Shown here one piece after another: positions 35,325 to 44,524 of a stretch of DNA of 64,000 bases. This DNA is from Clostridia bacterium (GTDB taxonomy: Bacteria; Bacillota; DTU025), in NCBI GenBank assembly GCA_034926675.1, contig JAYFQW010000016.1, forward strand, positions 17,123 to 81,122, in the 5' to 3' direction. Below the pieces are notes generated by a model that worked only from the letters and a program-made list of their open reading frames with translations, was not told the DNA's origin and did no database searches. The stretch's first letter is position 1; each line of letters begins with the position of its first letter. Both the position numbers and the translations under genes were made by a program.

Positions 35325-36404
35325 TCATGATGACTTCCTATGCATCTTGAACTCAAGGAAAAGCTCATTGTAGTAGCTAAGCATCCGTCTTCCGAGGTTC
35401 ACGCACACCTCCAGCTTCTCGGTGATATCGGGGCCAGGGTAGAATCGTCTGTCGCTCGTAATCTCCTCTGGCAGATACTCGAGAGCTCTTTCATTGGGTG
35501 TGGAATACCCGACGTATTCAGTGTTTTGGGCAGCATTCTCCGGATCAAGCATGAAGTTGATGAATAGGTGCGCCCCCTCCACGTTCCTGGCCGTTGTTGG
35601 AATTACCATGTTGTCGAACCACAAGAGCGACCCTTCCCTGGGTATTACATAATCGAGTTTATCGTTTTCGCTCATGATTATCGCAGCATCACCCGACCAG
35701 ACGACTCCGATTGCAGCTTCTTCATTTGCAAGCAGCATTTTGACCTCGTCCCCGACAATCGCCTTCACGTTCGGGGTAAGCTCACTCAGTTTCCGCTGTG
35801 CTTCCTGAAGATGGTTGATATCCGTGTCATTCAGGGAATAGTGGAGGCTGTTCAGGCCCATGCCCATCACTTCACGGGCACTGTCCATAAGCAGGATCTC
35901 GCCCCTCAGTCCTTCATCCCACAGATCATCCCAGCCTGTGAACTCTCTCCCTTCAACCATTTCGGGGTTATAGATGATCCCGAACGTCCCCCAGAAGTAG
36001 GGGACAGAGTACTCATTACCCTCGTCAAAGGGTAGATCCAGAAAACGCTGGTCGATGCGTTTCAAGTTTGGAATCTTGGAGTGATCAAGGGGAACTAGCA
36101 GCCCTTCCTGCTTCATCTTGTTGATCGCATAGTCAGATGGGATCACCACGTCGAATGTAGTCCCCCCGTGGGCAATCTTCGTCAGCATCGCTTCGTTGGA
36201 ATCAAAGGTCTGATAGATTACCTTGATTCCTGTCTGTTGCTGGAACTTCTCGACTAGGTCGGGGTCGATGTAATCTCCCCAGTTATAGATGGTGAGGGTA
36301 TTCCCACCCGAATAGCCGTTGGACGAGTTCAGATACGACGTGAGACAGACCAAGGCAAACGCCACGATGAACGCCGTGGCGAACATGCGCGCAACTTTCC
36401 TCAT
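35325..36404 (-). CDS. potD: Spermidine/putrescine-binding protein PotD
   Basis: 359 residues: an N-terminal hydrophobic signal or anchor (FATAFIVAFALVCLTSYL, poor lipobox) and a periplasmic-binding fold typical of PotD/PotF (LTIYNWGDYIDPDLVEKF, DVVIPSDYAINKM, VPYFWGTFGIIYN, GVVWSGDAA). It captures polyamines for the PotABC importer. GGAGG precedes the ATG, which overlaps the potC stop (ATGA). Confidence 0.92.
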   Translation of the reverse strand: MRKVARMFATAFIVAFALVCLTSYLNSSNGYSGGNTLTIYNWGDYIDPDLVEKFQQQTGIKVIYQTFDSNEAMLTKIAHGGTTFDVVIPSDYAINKMKQEGLLVPLDHSKIPNLKRIDQRFLDLPFDEGNEYSVPYFWGTFGIIYNPEMVEGREFTGWDDLWDEGLRGEILLMDSAREVMGMGLNSLHYSLNDTDINHLQEAQRKLSELTPNVKAIVGDEVKMLLANEEAAIGVVWSGDAAIIMSENDKLDYVIPREGSLLWFDNMVIPTTARNVEGAHLFINFMLDPENAAQNTEYVGYSTPNERALEYLPEEITSDRRFYPGPDITEKLEVCVNLGRRMLSYYNELFLEFKMHRKSS

Positions 36405-37204
36405 TCCCCGGCCTCCGCTCTGCTCGGCTTAGTCCTCTGCATGTTCATAATGTAGTAACCGATGGCCAAGGCCAAAGTGACCAGGAAGACCAGCGTCGAC
36501 AGCGCATTGATGGTCAAGGAGATTCCTTGCCTTGCTCGCGAGTAGATTTCCACAGATAGCGTGGAAAAGCCATTTCCAGTGACGAAGAACGTCACGGCGA
36601 AATCATCGAGCGAATAGGTCAGGGCCATGAAAAAGCCGGCGAGAATCCCTGGAGCAATGTATGGAATCACCACTCTGGTCAGCACATCCAGCCTGCTCGC
36701 TCCCAGATCTCGAGCAGCGTCAATCAGTGTCGGACTCATCTCCTGCAGTTTGGGCAGAACCATCAGCACGACAATGGGCACGCTGAAGGCGATATGAGAC
36801 ACCAAAACCGAGACGAACCCGAGTTTGATTCCTATCGCGGCAAACAGAATCAGAAAAGACGCCCCGATAATGACGTCAGGGCTCACGATCAGCACGTTGT
36901 TCAGGGTCAACAGGGCACTTCGAAACCGTCTCTCTCTGACATGCACGATGGCAAGCGCGCCTGCAACTCCAATGATCGTGGATATGGCAGCAGACAGGAG
37001 GGCAATGGCCAGCGTGTCCAGGAGAATAATGACGAGACGTGTGTCCCGAAACACCTCGCGATACCATTCAAGGGTAAACCCCTCGAAACTGCGCATGGAA
37101 CCTCCGCTATTGAAGGAGTAGTACGCTAGGTAGAGGATCGGGGCGTACAAGATGAAAAAGACGACGACAAGGTAGGCTGTGGAGGCTCTCCCTGTTCTTC
37201 TCAT
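36401..37204 (-). CDS. potC: Polyamine ABC transporter permease PotC
   Basis: 267 residues, six helices, with the cytoplasmic EAA loop ([20 protein letters not shown], the ATPase-contact motif). N-terminal YLAYYSFNSG and SLDDFAVTFFVTGNGF are PotC hallmarks. The gene sits in the order potA-potB-potC-potD, with the start 2 bases after potB. Confidence 0.92.
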   Translation of the reverse strand: MRRTGRASTAYLVVVFFILYAPILYLAYYSFNSGGSMRSFEGFTLEWYREVFRDTRLVIILLDTLAIALLSAAISTIIGVAGALAIVHVRERRFRSALLTLNNVLIVSPDVIIGASFLILFAAIGIKLGFVSVLVSHIAFSVPIVVLMVLPKLQEMSPTLIDAARDLGASRLDVLTRVVIPYIAPGILAGFFMALTYSLDDFAVTFFVTGNGFSTLSVEIYSRARQGISLTINALSTLVFLVTLALAIGYYIMNMQRTKPSRAEAGE

Positions 37205-37205
37205 G

Positions 37206-38006
37206 CTACTTACCCGCCCTCCTACTCTCTGTCAGCGCCATGATCAACCCCATGGCAATGATCAAGAAGACAGCAATGGTCGAACCCATGCCCCAGTCCT
37301 GCGTAACAAGGAAGTGCTGTTCAATAGCGGTTCCAAGGGTAATCACGCGGTTTCCGGCAATGAGGCGAGTGATCATGAACAGCGACAGTGCCGGGATAAA
37401 CACGGCCCGACATCCCGATTTGACCCCGTTAATCGTTAAGGGGAAGACCACTCGGCGGAACGTGACCCATGGCGACGCCCCAAGATCTCGGGCTGCTGCA
37501 GCCAACGATGGGTTCAGTTCGTCAAGTGCGTTGAATATGGGTAGAATCATGAACGGGATGAAAATGTATACAGCCACGAAAATGAAGCTGAAGTCGGTGA
37601 ACAGAATCTGCCTCGCTCCAATTCCCACAGTGTTGAGCAGGGAATTGACGGGGCCATAGGCCCCAAACATGCCAATGAAGGCATATGTCTTGAGAAGCAG
37701 GTTCATCCAGGACGGCATGATGATCAACAGAAGCCAGAGCTGTTTATGCTTTGTCTTGGTGAGCAGGTACGCCGTCGGATAGGCAATGAGCAGAGAGAAT
37801 GCCGTAATCAGGAAGGCATACCAAAATGACCTGAGCGTCATACCCAGGTAAACCCCTGTGAAGAACCTCCTGTAGTTCTCCAGGCTCAACGCCCCATCAA
37901 TGTTGAACAAGGAGTAATACGCAATGAGCAGGATCGGAGCGATGACAAACGAAACGATCCACAATCCATAGGGAATGAGATAGATGTTGCGCGTCCTATT
38001 GTGCAT
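37206..38006 (-). CDS. potB: Polyamine ABC transporter permease PotB
   Basis: 266 residues, six helices, with the EAA loop [20 protein letters not shown] and the PotB segment [18 protein letters not shown]. The ATG at 38006 has GAAGAGG at a spacing of 6 and overlaps the end of potA by 11 bases; in-frame starts further upstream are not supported. Confidence 0.92.
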   Translation of the reverse strand: MHNRTRNIYLIPYGLWIVSFVIAPILLIAYYSLFNIDGALSLENYRRFFTGVYLGMTLRSFWYAFLITAFSLLIAYPTAYLLTKTKHKQLWLLLIIMPSWMNLLLKTYAFIGMFGAYGPVNSLLNTVGIGARQILFTDFSFIFVAVYIFIPFMILPIFNALDELNPSLAAAARDLGASPWVTFRRVVFPLTINGVKSGCRAVFIPALSLFMITRLIAGNRVITLGTAIEQHFLVTQDWGMGSTIAVFLIIAMGLIMALTESRRAGK

Positions 38007-39129
38007 CGCGCGCCTCTTCATATGCTTCCAAACGCCTGTCGAATTCGCCTTCGGTCTCGCCCAGCCGCATAACATGTATGTCATCGGGTCTAAAGTCTAG
38101 CCCGATCTCATCGCCTACCATGGCCGTCTTAGTTGAATGGACAAGCCATTCGTTCCCGTCCTCATCATAGCAGCAGATTTCGTAGTGGACGCCTCGGAAC
38201 AACTGGGAATCTACGCGAACTTGCAGCTTGCCCTGGCCTTTCGCTGTGATCTCCAAATCTTCAGGGCGAATGACGATCTCAGCTGGTTCGTTAGGGCGAA
38301 AACCCCTGTCTACGCACTCAAACTGATAACCAACAAACTCCACCAGACAATCCCTGATCATGGTTCCAGTAACGATGTTGGATTCCCCAATAAAGTCGGC
38401 CACAAAGCGGTTCACCGGTTCGTCATAAATGTCCTTCGGAGTCCCACTTTGCTCAATCGCACCATTGTTAAGGACGAAAACCTCATCAGACAGTGCAAGC
38501 GCCTCTTCCTGGTCATGAGTGACAAAGACGAATGTGATTCCAAGACGGCGCTGCAACTCCCTGAGTTCATACTGCATTTCTGTGCGAAGTTTGGAGTCAA
38601 GGGCCGACAACGGCTCATCCAAGAGAAGCACCTCTGGTTCATTCACGATTGCCCGGGCGATAGCTACGCGCTGTTGCTGACCGCCGGATAGCCCCGCGAT
38701 CCCCCTGTTCTCCAGGCCTTCTAGATCGACAAAGCGTAGGGCTTCCCGTACGTTAGCTTCAACTGCGGGCTTCTTCATCCTCTTGACCAGTAAGCCGAAG
38801 GCCACATTCTCGAATACGTTCAAATGGGGAAACAACGCGTAGTCTTGGAACACAGTGTTCACCTTGCGCTTGCTCGGCGAAATCCTGCTGATCTCTTGCC
38901 CATCAAGGTAGATGTGGCCTGCTGTGGGTTGGATAAATCCTGCAATCAAACGGATAATCGTAGTCTTTCCGCAGCCAGAAGGGCCGAGCAGGGTGTAGAA
39001 TCTGCCCCTTTCCAGTTCGAAGCTAACATCATCCAGCACAGCAGGGTCGTCATCATATTGCTTGGTGATGTGCTCAAAACGAACAACTACATCTGCAGCT
39101 ATCCTCGTCTCCTCCTCACAAAATGGCAA
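37996..39129 (-). CDS. potA: Polyamine ABC transporter ATPase PotA
   Basis: About 377 residues: Walker [11 protein letters not shown]-loop [11 protein letters not shown], signature [10 protein letters not shown], Walker [13 protein letters not shown], switch His in [10 protein letters not shown], and a C-terminal TOBE regulatory domain. The start is unclear. The listed TTG at 39129 has no ribosome-binding site before it, whereas a strong GAGGAGGAG lies a few codons inside, 8 bases before an ATA codon. No ATG, GTG or TTG follows in frame before the conserved region, so an unusual start is possible. Confidence 0.9.
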   Translation of the reverse strand: MPFCEEETRIAADVVVRFEHITKQYDDDPAVLDDVSFELERGRFYTLLGPSGCGKTTIIRLIAGFIQPTAGHIYLDGQEISRISPSKRKVNTVFQDYALFPHLNVFENVAFGLLVKRMKKPAVEANVREALRFVDLEGLENRGIAGLSGGQQQRVAIARAIVNEPEVLLLDEPLSALDSKLRTEMQYELRELQRRLGITFVFVTHDQEEALALSDEVFVLNNGAIEQSGTPKDIYDEPVNRFVADFIGESNIVTGTMIRDCLVEFVGYQFECVDRGFRPNEPAEIVIRPEDLEITAKGQGKLQVRVDSQLFRGVHYEICCYDEDGNEWLVHSTKTAMVGDEIGLDFRPDDIHVMRLGETEGEFDRRLEAYEEARDAQ

Positions 39130-39154
39130 TGCGAGAAACGCCCTGCTGTCTACC

Positions 39155-39697
39155 TCACAGGTAGGAATCAGTGGCGACTAGGAGCAGTTGGGATGGGCCA
39201 TCGCTATCGTTCGAGATCTGATGCTCTTCTGATGCCTGGTAGTAAATGGTCTCCCCTGCCTTGGCGCAGTAAACACCGGTTCCAAGGTGGACCCTGACGC
39301 TTCCGCTCAGCACGTAGGCAAAAGTGTCGGCAAGAGAGGGCTCAAACTGCTTGAACCTTCCGCCCGGGTCAATAGTGAGCAGAATCGGTTCCATCTCGTT
39401 TTCGTTCGATTCCGGGACAAGCCATTGAATAGTGTAGCCTCGTTCTTCATCCACGAATTCGGTCCGATCGTTCTCGGTATACACGACCTTCTGTTCGCGC
39501 TTTTCCTCGTCAAAGAACTCTCTCGGTGCACAACCCAGGACTTCAAGGATATTGAAGAAGGTTTCAATTGATGGGGAGCTAAGGTCACGCTCTATTTGGG
39601 AGATATGGCCCTTAGTAAGATCCGTACGTTCGCCCAGCTCTTCTTGGGTAAGCCCCTTCTTCAGCCGGAGGTTTTTGATCTTTCGACCGATGTTCAT
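39155..39697 (-). CDS. XRE-family regulator with C-terminal cupin domain (PuuR-like)
   Basis: 180 residues: an N-terminal HTH ([40 protein letters not shown]) and a C-terminal cupin ([36 protein letters not shown]). This architecture is common for repressors next to potABCD and puu genes and probably senses polyamines. It is the first gene of the pot operon, 25 bases before potA. Confidence 0.9.
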   Translation of the reverse strand: MNIGRKIKNLRLKKGLTQEELGERTDLTKGHISQIERDLSSPSIETFFNILEVLGCAPREFFDEEKREQKVVYTENDRTEFVDEERGYTIQWLVPESNENEMEPILLTIDPGGRFKQFEPSLADTFAYVLSGSVRVHLGTGVYCAKAGETIYYQASEEHQISNDSDGPSQLLLVATDSYL

Positions 39698-39724
39698 CAG
39701 TATTGCCCCTCAATCGTGTCTGAA

Positions 39725-39771
39725 GTTTAGCGATAGTAAACTTTCAGTCGGGAAATTTACCGCTGTTAAAC
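39725..39771. promoter_or_regulatory. Two TTTA-N7-TAAA operators upstream of the XRE-cupin/pot operon
   Basis: GTTTA-N7-TAAAC (39725-39741) and TTTA-N7-TAAA (39756-39770) have the same spacer and are centred 30 bp apart on the same helix face. A further half-site (TTTAC at 39778) follows. They lie between the promoter and the start codon, where a bound repressor would block transcription. Confidence 0.65.
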
Positions 39772-39797
39772 TCCCGGTTTACTGTCATCACTAACGC

Positions 39798-39825
39798 ATT
39801 ATACATCATTCTGAGAGGACTGCAA
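39798..39825 (-). promoter_or_regulatory. Sigma-A promoter of the XRE-cupin/pot operon
   Basis: A perfect -10 TATAAT (39803-39798) and a -35 TTGCAG (39825-39820) are 16 bases apart on the minus strand. The operators lie immediately downstream. Confidence 0.7.
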
Positions 39826-39953
39826 GAAGGGACGGTCGAATCGCCTAGCCATGGATGAAGAGGAATCGGCAGTCGAACGTCCAATAGAGTAATTGGTGTG
39901 GTATGGCAATGTCAATGCTCGCCCCTGGAAGCGCAAACGGAAGAGGGTTCGGT

Positions 39954-41414
39954 ATGGAAATCCGCAGAACCATCCCATTCGCCCGGCATCTTGGCCCAGT
40001 TTCGACAGCAATGGCCCGGTTAGCGGCTATACTCGTCGTACTTGCTCTATTCGCTCCGCCAGTTCACGCGATTGCCTCGCTCGCATCCCCATCGCGCCTG
40101 CTAGTGATAGCCCCGCATCCCGATGATGAGACACTGGGGGCAGGAGGGTTGATATACTCGGCTTCTCAGCAAGGCGCACGGGTAAAGGTAGTGTTCATGA
40201 CCATGGGAGACGGATATCCTGCTGCTGCTGGCAGGCTGTTTGGCACAGCTCACCCGTCGCCCGATGATTTCCTGGCCCTTGGGCGCCACCGCCGTAACGA
40301 AGCTGTCGCTGCATTGGCTACGCTGGGCGTGGACGAAGAGAATCTGGTGTTCCTGGGCTACCCCGACGGCGGACTGGCCGACATCATCGAGAACTGGCGC
40401 TGGTTGCCGAGCGAGCCGTATACATCTAAATGCACAGGCCGAGGTTCAAATCCCTATCCGTCCACATTCACACTGAATGCGGAATACTGCGCCTCGCGGA
40501 TTGTCAGTGACCTTGCGATGATACTTGCTGACTACATGCCTGATCTGGTGGTTATCCCCCACCCCAACGACGCGCATGCCGACCACCAGGCGACGTACGC
40601 TTTTGCCATGTTGGCAATGGAACAGCTCGACTATGTAGAGCGCACTGGCGCCAAAGCTGTTTCCTACATCGTGCACAGCGGGCCTGGATGGCCGCAGTTA
40701 TGGGGGTACCAGCCTGGTCTACCTCTAGACCCCCCGCCAGGGCGAGATCTGCCTCGGACAGTGTGGATACGCACGGAGTTGACAGAGGATGCAGAGGCCG
40801 CGAAGCTTCGGGCGCTCAAGGAGTACAAGAGTCAACTCGTCATGATGCCTTCCTTCCTGAGGAGTTTCATCAGGACCAACGAGTTGTTCGCTCCGACGCC
40901 GATGCTCGATGTGGCTTGCTGCCAGGATGGCGCGCAAACGTATGATGAGGAGTATGCCGCAGAGGTTGGGCCGACTCTTCAGCACTCCCGGCTGCTCCGG
41001 CCGAGTGGTGAGATCATATCAGTTCTGGCCGATCGGACTGATGAAGGCGTCACTGTCACTGCGACCCTCGCATGGCGCCCCAGTTCCTCCATAACGTATC
41101 GGCTTCGGATGACGCCCTCTGCCTCGTCTGGTGAACCAGGTTCAACCATTGATTTGCTGACCTACGGGGTTGTGTCTGCAGGTGGATGGTCCCGACCCTG
41201 GGAGGTAGTATTTCTGGTCCCGCAGCACGACCTGGATCGGTTAGGCGCCAAAGCGCTGTTTGAGGTTGCCACCCTGCGGCACAGTGTTGTGGTTGACCGT
41301 TCGGGATGGATCCTGCTGCGTCTGCGATCCAGCGCCGCGCCGTGCATGCCTACACCGCCTGCAACGCGACGATCATGCGCCAGTTCTTCTCATTGCCTCT
41401 CAGCGGACGGGTGA
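39954..41414 (+). CDS. Secreted PIG-L-family (LmbE-like) deacetylase
   Basis: 486 residues. After a short cationic stretch comes a signal peptide (RLAAILVVLALFAPPVHA). The zinc-binding motifs of LmbE/PIG-L follow: APHPDDE near residue 60 and HPNDAHADH further on. These enzymes remove N-acetyl groups from GlcNAc-containing molecules. An extra 190-residue C-terminal region is mostly beta-rich and not recognised. GAAGAGGG precedes the ATG at 39954. It stands alone. Confidence 0.82.
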   Translation: MEIRRTIPFARHLGPVSTAMARLAAILVVLALFAPPVHAIASLASPSRLLVIAPHPDDETLGAGGLIYSASQQGARVKVVFMTMGDGYPAAAGRLFGTAHPSPDDFLALGRHRRNEAVAALATLGVDEENLVFLGYPDGGLADIIENWRWLPSEPYTSKCTGRGSNPYPSTFTLNAEYCASRIVSDLAMILADYMPDLVVIPHPNDAHADHQATYAFAMLAMEQLDYVERTGAKAVSYIVHSGPGWPQLWGYQPGLPLDPPPGRDLPRTVWIRTELTEDAEAAKLRALKEYKSQLVMMPSFLRSFIRTNELFAPTPMLDVACCQDGAQTYDEEYAAEVGPTLQHSRLLRPSGEIISVLADRTDEGVTVTATLAWRPSSSITYRLRMTPSASSGEPGSTIDLLTYGVVSAGGWSRPWEVVFLVPQHDLDRLGAKALFEVATLRHSVVVDRSGWILLRLRSSAAPCMPTPPATRRSCASSSHCLSADG

Positions 41415-41504
41415 GGCTGAAGTCGCCCCATCATCCAGCGAACTGCAGTCCGCCGGCCAGCTTGACCAGGGCAACAGCTCGCGAGCAACTTCTTGCTGTG
41501 TGAG

Positions 41505-42608
41505 CTACCGCCGTACGCCCCAGAGTTCGTCTATGTATATCTCAACTTTCATCCCCGATACTACGGGCCGCAGCGCTCCATCGCGCGGCGCTTCCACGAT
41601 CCGGAACGGCGCCACCAGCATGCACACGAGAACCAACGTCAACACGGCTGCTACTAGCCTTCCAACGGGTGCATCGCCCAAGCGCTTCAGTTCGATCAGT
41701 CTCCTGCGCATCAGCTTGGCAGATGCCCCTGCGGAGGCCATCGCTACTGCCCACCTCGGGCTGACCTCACAGCGCGGCCTGATCATGGTGAGGAGAAGCT
41801 TCCCATATCGCGCCACCCCTGCGCCGGTAGCGCGTATGGCCAGCTCGTCACAGGCCATCTCCTGTGCAATCCCAAGCTCCTGGCCAGCTGCCCACACCAG
41901 CGGGTTGAGGAAGAAGAGCACCTTGCCTGCCGTGGGAAGCCAGTTCCAAGTCAAATCGTTCCTCTTTATGTGAGCTAACTCGTGCGCCAGCGCCAACAGC
42001 AGGTCCTCGCGACGTGCCGGAGCCAGCAGCTCTACAGGAACGACTACAACGCGCCCGCTGGCCGATCGCAAGATCATCGGAACGGAAGCCCAGTCGGCGG
42101 CAACGACCTCCGGCCGTCTGCTAAGGCCCATCCCTCGGCACAGCCAGGTCATGGCGGCATCGAGTTCTTCATAACGCACCGACACGCAGCGCCTCGCCAT
42201 CGAACGCGCCCTTGCCAGGGCGATCACGATACGCACCACGCCTATGGCCACCCCCACGATCCAGAGAGCCATCACAGGTCGGCTCAACCTGATGATCAGC
42301 GTTGAACGCGTAGGCAGGGCCGCAGCAAAGCTGTCCGACACAACCCGTGCCAGCACCGTTCGAGCACGCGGCAGCAGAGCGAGATCGATCTGGGGAATCG
42401 CCAGCAACCCAAGCAGCGACTTGGCAAGCCCGAGTCGCCACAACCAGCATCGGGCAGCAGCCGGAATGCGTGGGAAAGCTCTGCACACAGTCCACACCAC
42501 CGCCAGTGCTACGGCGCCCTGCCAGAACGCGCTCCACATGGAACTGATCCACTCCTGCGACACGACCCTGAACAGATAGTGCAACTGCGTGCTCATTTGC
42601 GTGCTCAC
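41505..42608 (-). CDS. BlaR1/MecR1-like M56 membrane metallopeptidase without sensor domain
   Basis: 367 residues with four membrane segments and a zinc site LALAHELAHIKRNDL near residue 210, followed by the glutamate helix EMACDELAI. In BlaR1/MecR1 this domain is followed by a penicillin-binding sensor; here only a last helix (LVAAVLTLVLVCMLVAPF) and a 30-residue tail remain, so it must sense something else. GTG start with GGAGGG at a spacing of 6, overlapping the repressor gene stop. Confidence 0.85.
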   Translation of the reverse strand: MSTQMSTQLHYLFRVVSQEWISSMWSAFWQGAVALAVVWTVCRAFPRIPAAARCWLWRLGLAKSLLGLLAIPQIDLALLPRARTVLARVVSDSFAAALPTRSTLIIRLSRPVMALWIVGVAIGVVRIVIALARARSMARRCVSVRYEELDAAMTWLCRGMGLSRRPEVVAADWASVPMILRSASGRVVVVPVELLAPARREDLLLALAHELAHIKRNDLTWNWLPTAGKVLFFLNPLVWAAGQELGIAQEMACDELAIRATGAGVARYGKLLLTMIRPRCEVSPRWAVAMASAGASAKLMRRRLIELKRLGDAPVGRLVAAVLTLVLVCMLVAPFRIVEAPRDGALRPVVSGMKVEIYIDELWGVRR

Positions 42609-42991
42609 TTCTTTCCCTCCCGCGACTCCAGTTCCTCAACGAGCCGTTTGAGGTCTTCTAGCTCCTTTGGGCTCACGCTGGCGTTGTCCGCGAGGTACGC
42701 CACGAAAGGTGAGAGCGCGCCCCCCAGGGTTTTTTCGACGAACCCACGGACCACTCCACGCATGAGCTCGGAACGAGAGAGGCAGGAAGAGTACTCGTTC
42801 ACCCCTCCTACCTCGGATCTGGTGAGGTATCCTTTAGCTCTGAGCCTTTCCATCATTGTGAGGATCGTGGTTCGGGCAAGGCAGTGGTCCTTGCCATAAC
42901 GCTCAACAGCCTCGCGCACCGTGATAGGCGCATGCTCGGTCACAAATCGTAGCAGTTCCAGCTCCTGATCACCCAAGGGAGGCATTGCCAT
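42605..42991 (-). CDS. BlaI/MecI-family repressor
   Basis: 128 residues: winged helix (GDQELELLRFVTEHAPITVR, then ARTTILTMMERLRAKGYLTR) and C-terminal dimerisation helices. BlaI-type repressors are inactivated by cleavage through the partner M56 peptidase encoded next to it. The ATG at 42991 has AAGGGGGT nine bases upstream. A palindromic site lies just upstream of the gene. Confidence 0.9.
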   Translation of the reverse strand: MAMPPLGDQELELLRFVTEHAPITVREAVERYGKDHCLARTTILTMMERLRAKGYLTRSEVGGVNEYSSCLSRSELMRGVVRGFVEKTLGGALSPFVAYLADNASVSPKELEDLKRLVEELESREGKK

Positions 42992-43033
42992 CAGTACCAC
43001 ACCCCCTTCTCACCGTTCTCAAATGCGTACGTA

Positions 43034-43050
43034 ACTATATCTGTAGTCAG
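43034..43050. promoter_or_regulatory. BlaI-type operator upstream of blaI
   Basis: ACTATATCTGTAGT is an imperfect dyad (ACTA-N6-TAGT). The right half, CTGTAGTCAG, matches the classical TGTAGT half-site of BlaI/MecI operators, and the position suits autoregulation. Confidence 0.6.
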
Positions 43051-43139
43051 TATACGCATCCTATCAAGAGACGTCAATGCATAGCGCCTCCTGCATAGCA
43101 CTTCCTGCGCGGCCGCTATCAGGCAGCAGCCGGCTGCCC

Positions 43140-43901
43140 TCAGCATCTTCCCTGGACTCTGTGAAACCGCCGCAACGTTGGTGCGCCACCGCGAACATGA
43201 ATGACCCGGGCCGCGCGGAGTATCCCGATGGGAGTCTGCTCGCACGATTGGCCGAGCGGATTGTCGGCGAGAATCTCTGCCAGGAATGCGCGCTCCGGGC
43301 AGGCCGACGATACTCCAAGCACTACGACTCCAAGGTCATTCGCGTCGATGATCGCCACCGGCACGCCCGTCGCCTCACTCAGAGATTGTGCCGTCTCGTT
43401 GGGTCTCAACGGGCCAAGGATCGCGTAGCGGTTGTAGGGTGGAATGGTATAGTCGCACGGGCCATCGATTGCGGCGATGTTTGCACCGCATACCCGGTAG
43501 AACACGCCCCTGACGCCGAACAGTTTGGCAACCCCTGCTACGATGGCGGCCACTATCACGCGCAGCACGCCCGCTTCCCTGATGGCCAGTTCCATTGTCC
43601 ACGGACTTCCCAGGCCGATTCCATATGGTGACTTGTACACAAACCGAACGAGAAAGCGAGCGAGCCATGAAGGCCTGATCTGGCTGATCTGGTACGCCCT
43701 TTGCTGGGTTATCGCCACTACCTTTTCGCTTATCACTAGAATATCGCCGGAACGCAGCAGAGGCCCAGCGTACCTTCGAACGACCTCGCCGACATCGTCG
43801 GCAGCTGTGATGACGTGAGTCTTAACTGGAATGCGCGCGTAAGTGCGCCCGCCGACTTCCACAGTCAGTCTCTTCCCGTGGTTGACCCGCAACTTTTCCA
43901 T
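43140..43901 (-). CDS. Coenzyme F420:L-glutamate ligase (CofE)-like protein
   Basis: 253 residues with the F420 ligase fold: IPVKTHVITAADDVGEVVRR, GDILVISEKVVAITQQRAY, a GPCDYTIPPYNRYAILGP segment and VPVAIIDANDLGVVVLGVS. True CofE proteins add glutamate to F420-0. In Bacillota without F420 genes, stand-alone homologues of unknown substrate are common, and no other F420 gene is seen here. The ATG at 43901 has GGGGGA upstream. TGTAGTCAA boxes lie upstream of it. Confidence 0.7.
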   Translation of the reverse strand: MEKLRVNHGKRLTVEVGGRTYARIPVKTHVITAADDVGEVVRRYAGPLLRSGDILVISEKVVAITQQRAYQISQIRPSWLARFLVRFVYKSPYGIGLGSPWTMELAIREAGVLRVIVAAIVAGVAKLFGVRGVFYRVCGANIAAIDGPCDYTIPPYNRYAILGPLRPNETAQSLSEATGVPVAIIDANDLGVVVLGVSSACPERAFLAEILADNPLGQSCEQTPIGILRAARVIHVRGGAPTLRRFHRVQGRC

Positions 43902-43988
43902 TCTTGCCGTCCCCCAGACTACTGCATCCCGGTGCAATTCGTGGATCTGCACTTAAGCATTGCAGCTCCGCGGCTGTGCCGCCGACTG

Positions 43989-44026
43989 TTGTAGTCAATC
44001 GTAGCACAGACGACTTATGTAGTCAA
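43989..44026. promoter_or_regulatory. Two TGTAGTCAA boxes upstream of the CofE-like gene
   Basis: TTGTAGTCAA (43989) and ATGTAGTCAA (44017) occur 28 bases apart in the same orientation, about 90-125 bp upstream of the start. The core equals the half-site of the operator at 43034, so the BlaI protein may control both. Confidence 0.5.
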
Positions 44027-44191
44027 GGCGTTGCCGCATTCATGTGTTGCCGCATTCATGGTCACGTTCCAACTGAGCCACGGCTGAAGAGCCGTGGACA
44101 GGGGGTCCTTCCGGTCGAGAGACATGCGCGGCGCCTCATTGAGCGACCTGTACGCATCCTTGGTCAGCGCGCCTAGTTTCTCAGAGACCCA

Positions 44192-44239
44192 GTACGGATT
44201 TCGTACAGGCAACACCAGACACCTGCACGGATTCCGTAC
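44192..44239. promoter_or_regulatory. Palindrome pair GTACG-N-ATT-N-CGTAC, first set
   Basis: GTACGGATTTCGTAC (44192-44206) and GCACGGATTCCGTAC (44225-44239) are 33 bp apart, start to start. The same pair with the same 33-bp spacing recurs 200 bp downstream. Confidence 0.6.
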
Positions 44240-44391
44240 TGCGCTGAAGACAAAACCGGCGGACAGTCTCTAGAAACCGCGTGATTGCCCCCAACAAGAG
44301 CACTGCAGGCCGGATTTTGGACCATGATTCCCGTTTTGTGGTTCGATTTCGGTCCGTCAGACCCGATTTTCAGCGAATGAGGTCTAGGGTC

Positions 44392-44439
44392 GTACGCATT
44401 TCGTACTAGTCACATGACAACCCAGTACGAATTCCGTAC
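44392..44439. promoter_or_regulatory. Palindrome pair GTACG-N-ATT-N-CGTAC, second set
   Basis: GTACGCATTTCGTAC (44392-44406) and GTACGAATTCCGTAC (44425-44439), again 33 bp apart with an 18-base spacer. The spacer sequences differ between sets, so the palindromes themselves are what is conserved. Confidence 0.6.
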
Positions 44440-44524
44440 CGACATCGTGCCAGCATCGTACTGGCGCCTTACGAACATGCACAAGACTGGCTGTAGGAAG
44501 GACGTAAGGCAAGAGGTAAGCGTC

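Larger units (their letters stand above)
44027..44524. other. Gene-free region with hairpin and four palindromes
   Basis: No credible gene is present. A perfect 8-bp hairpin (CCACGGCT-GAAG-AGCCGTGG, 44078-44097) lies near the left end, and two pairs of GTACG palindromes follow. A 66-codon leftward frame (44015-44215) has no recognisable family. Confidence 0.5.

Noticed and set aside
43140..43901. Full F420 biosynthesis in this organism
   Set aside because: Only one CofE-like gene is seen; stand-alone homologues occur in organisms without F420.
44192..44439. CRISPR-like array
   Set aside because: Only four short palindromic units with 18- and 152-base gaps; no leader or cas gene.
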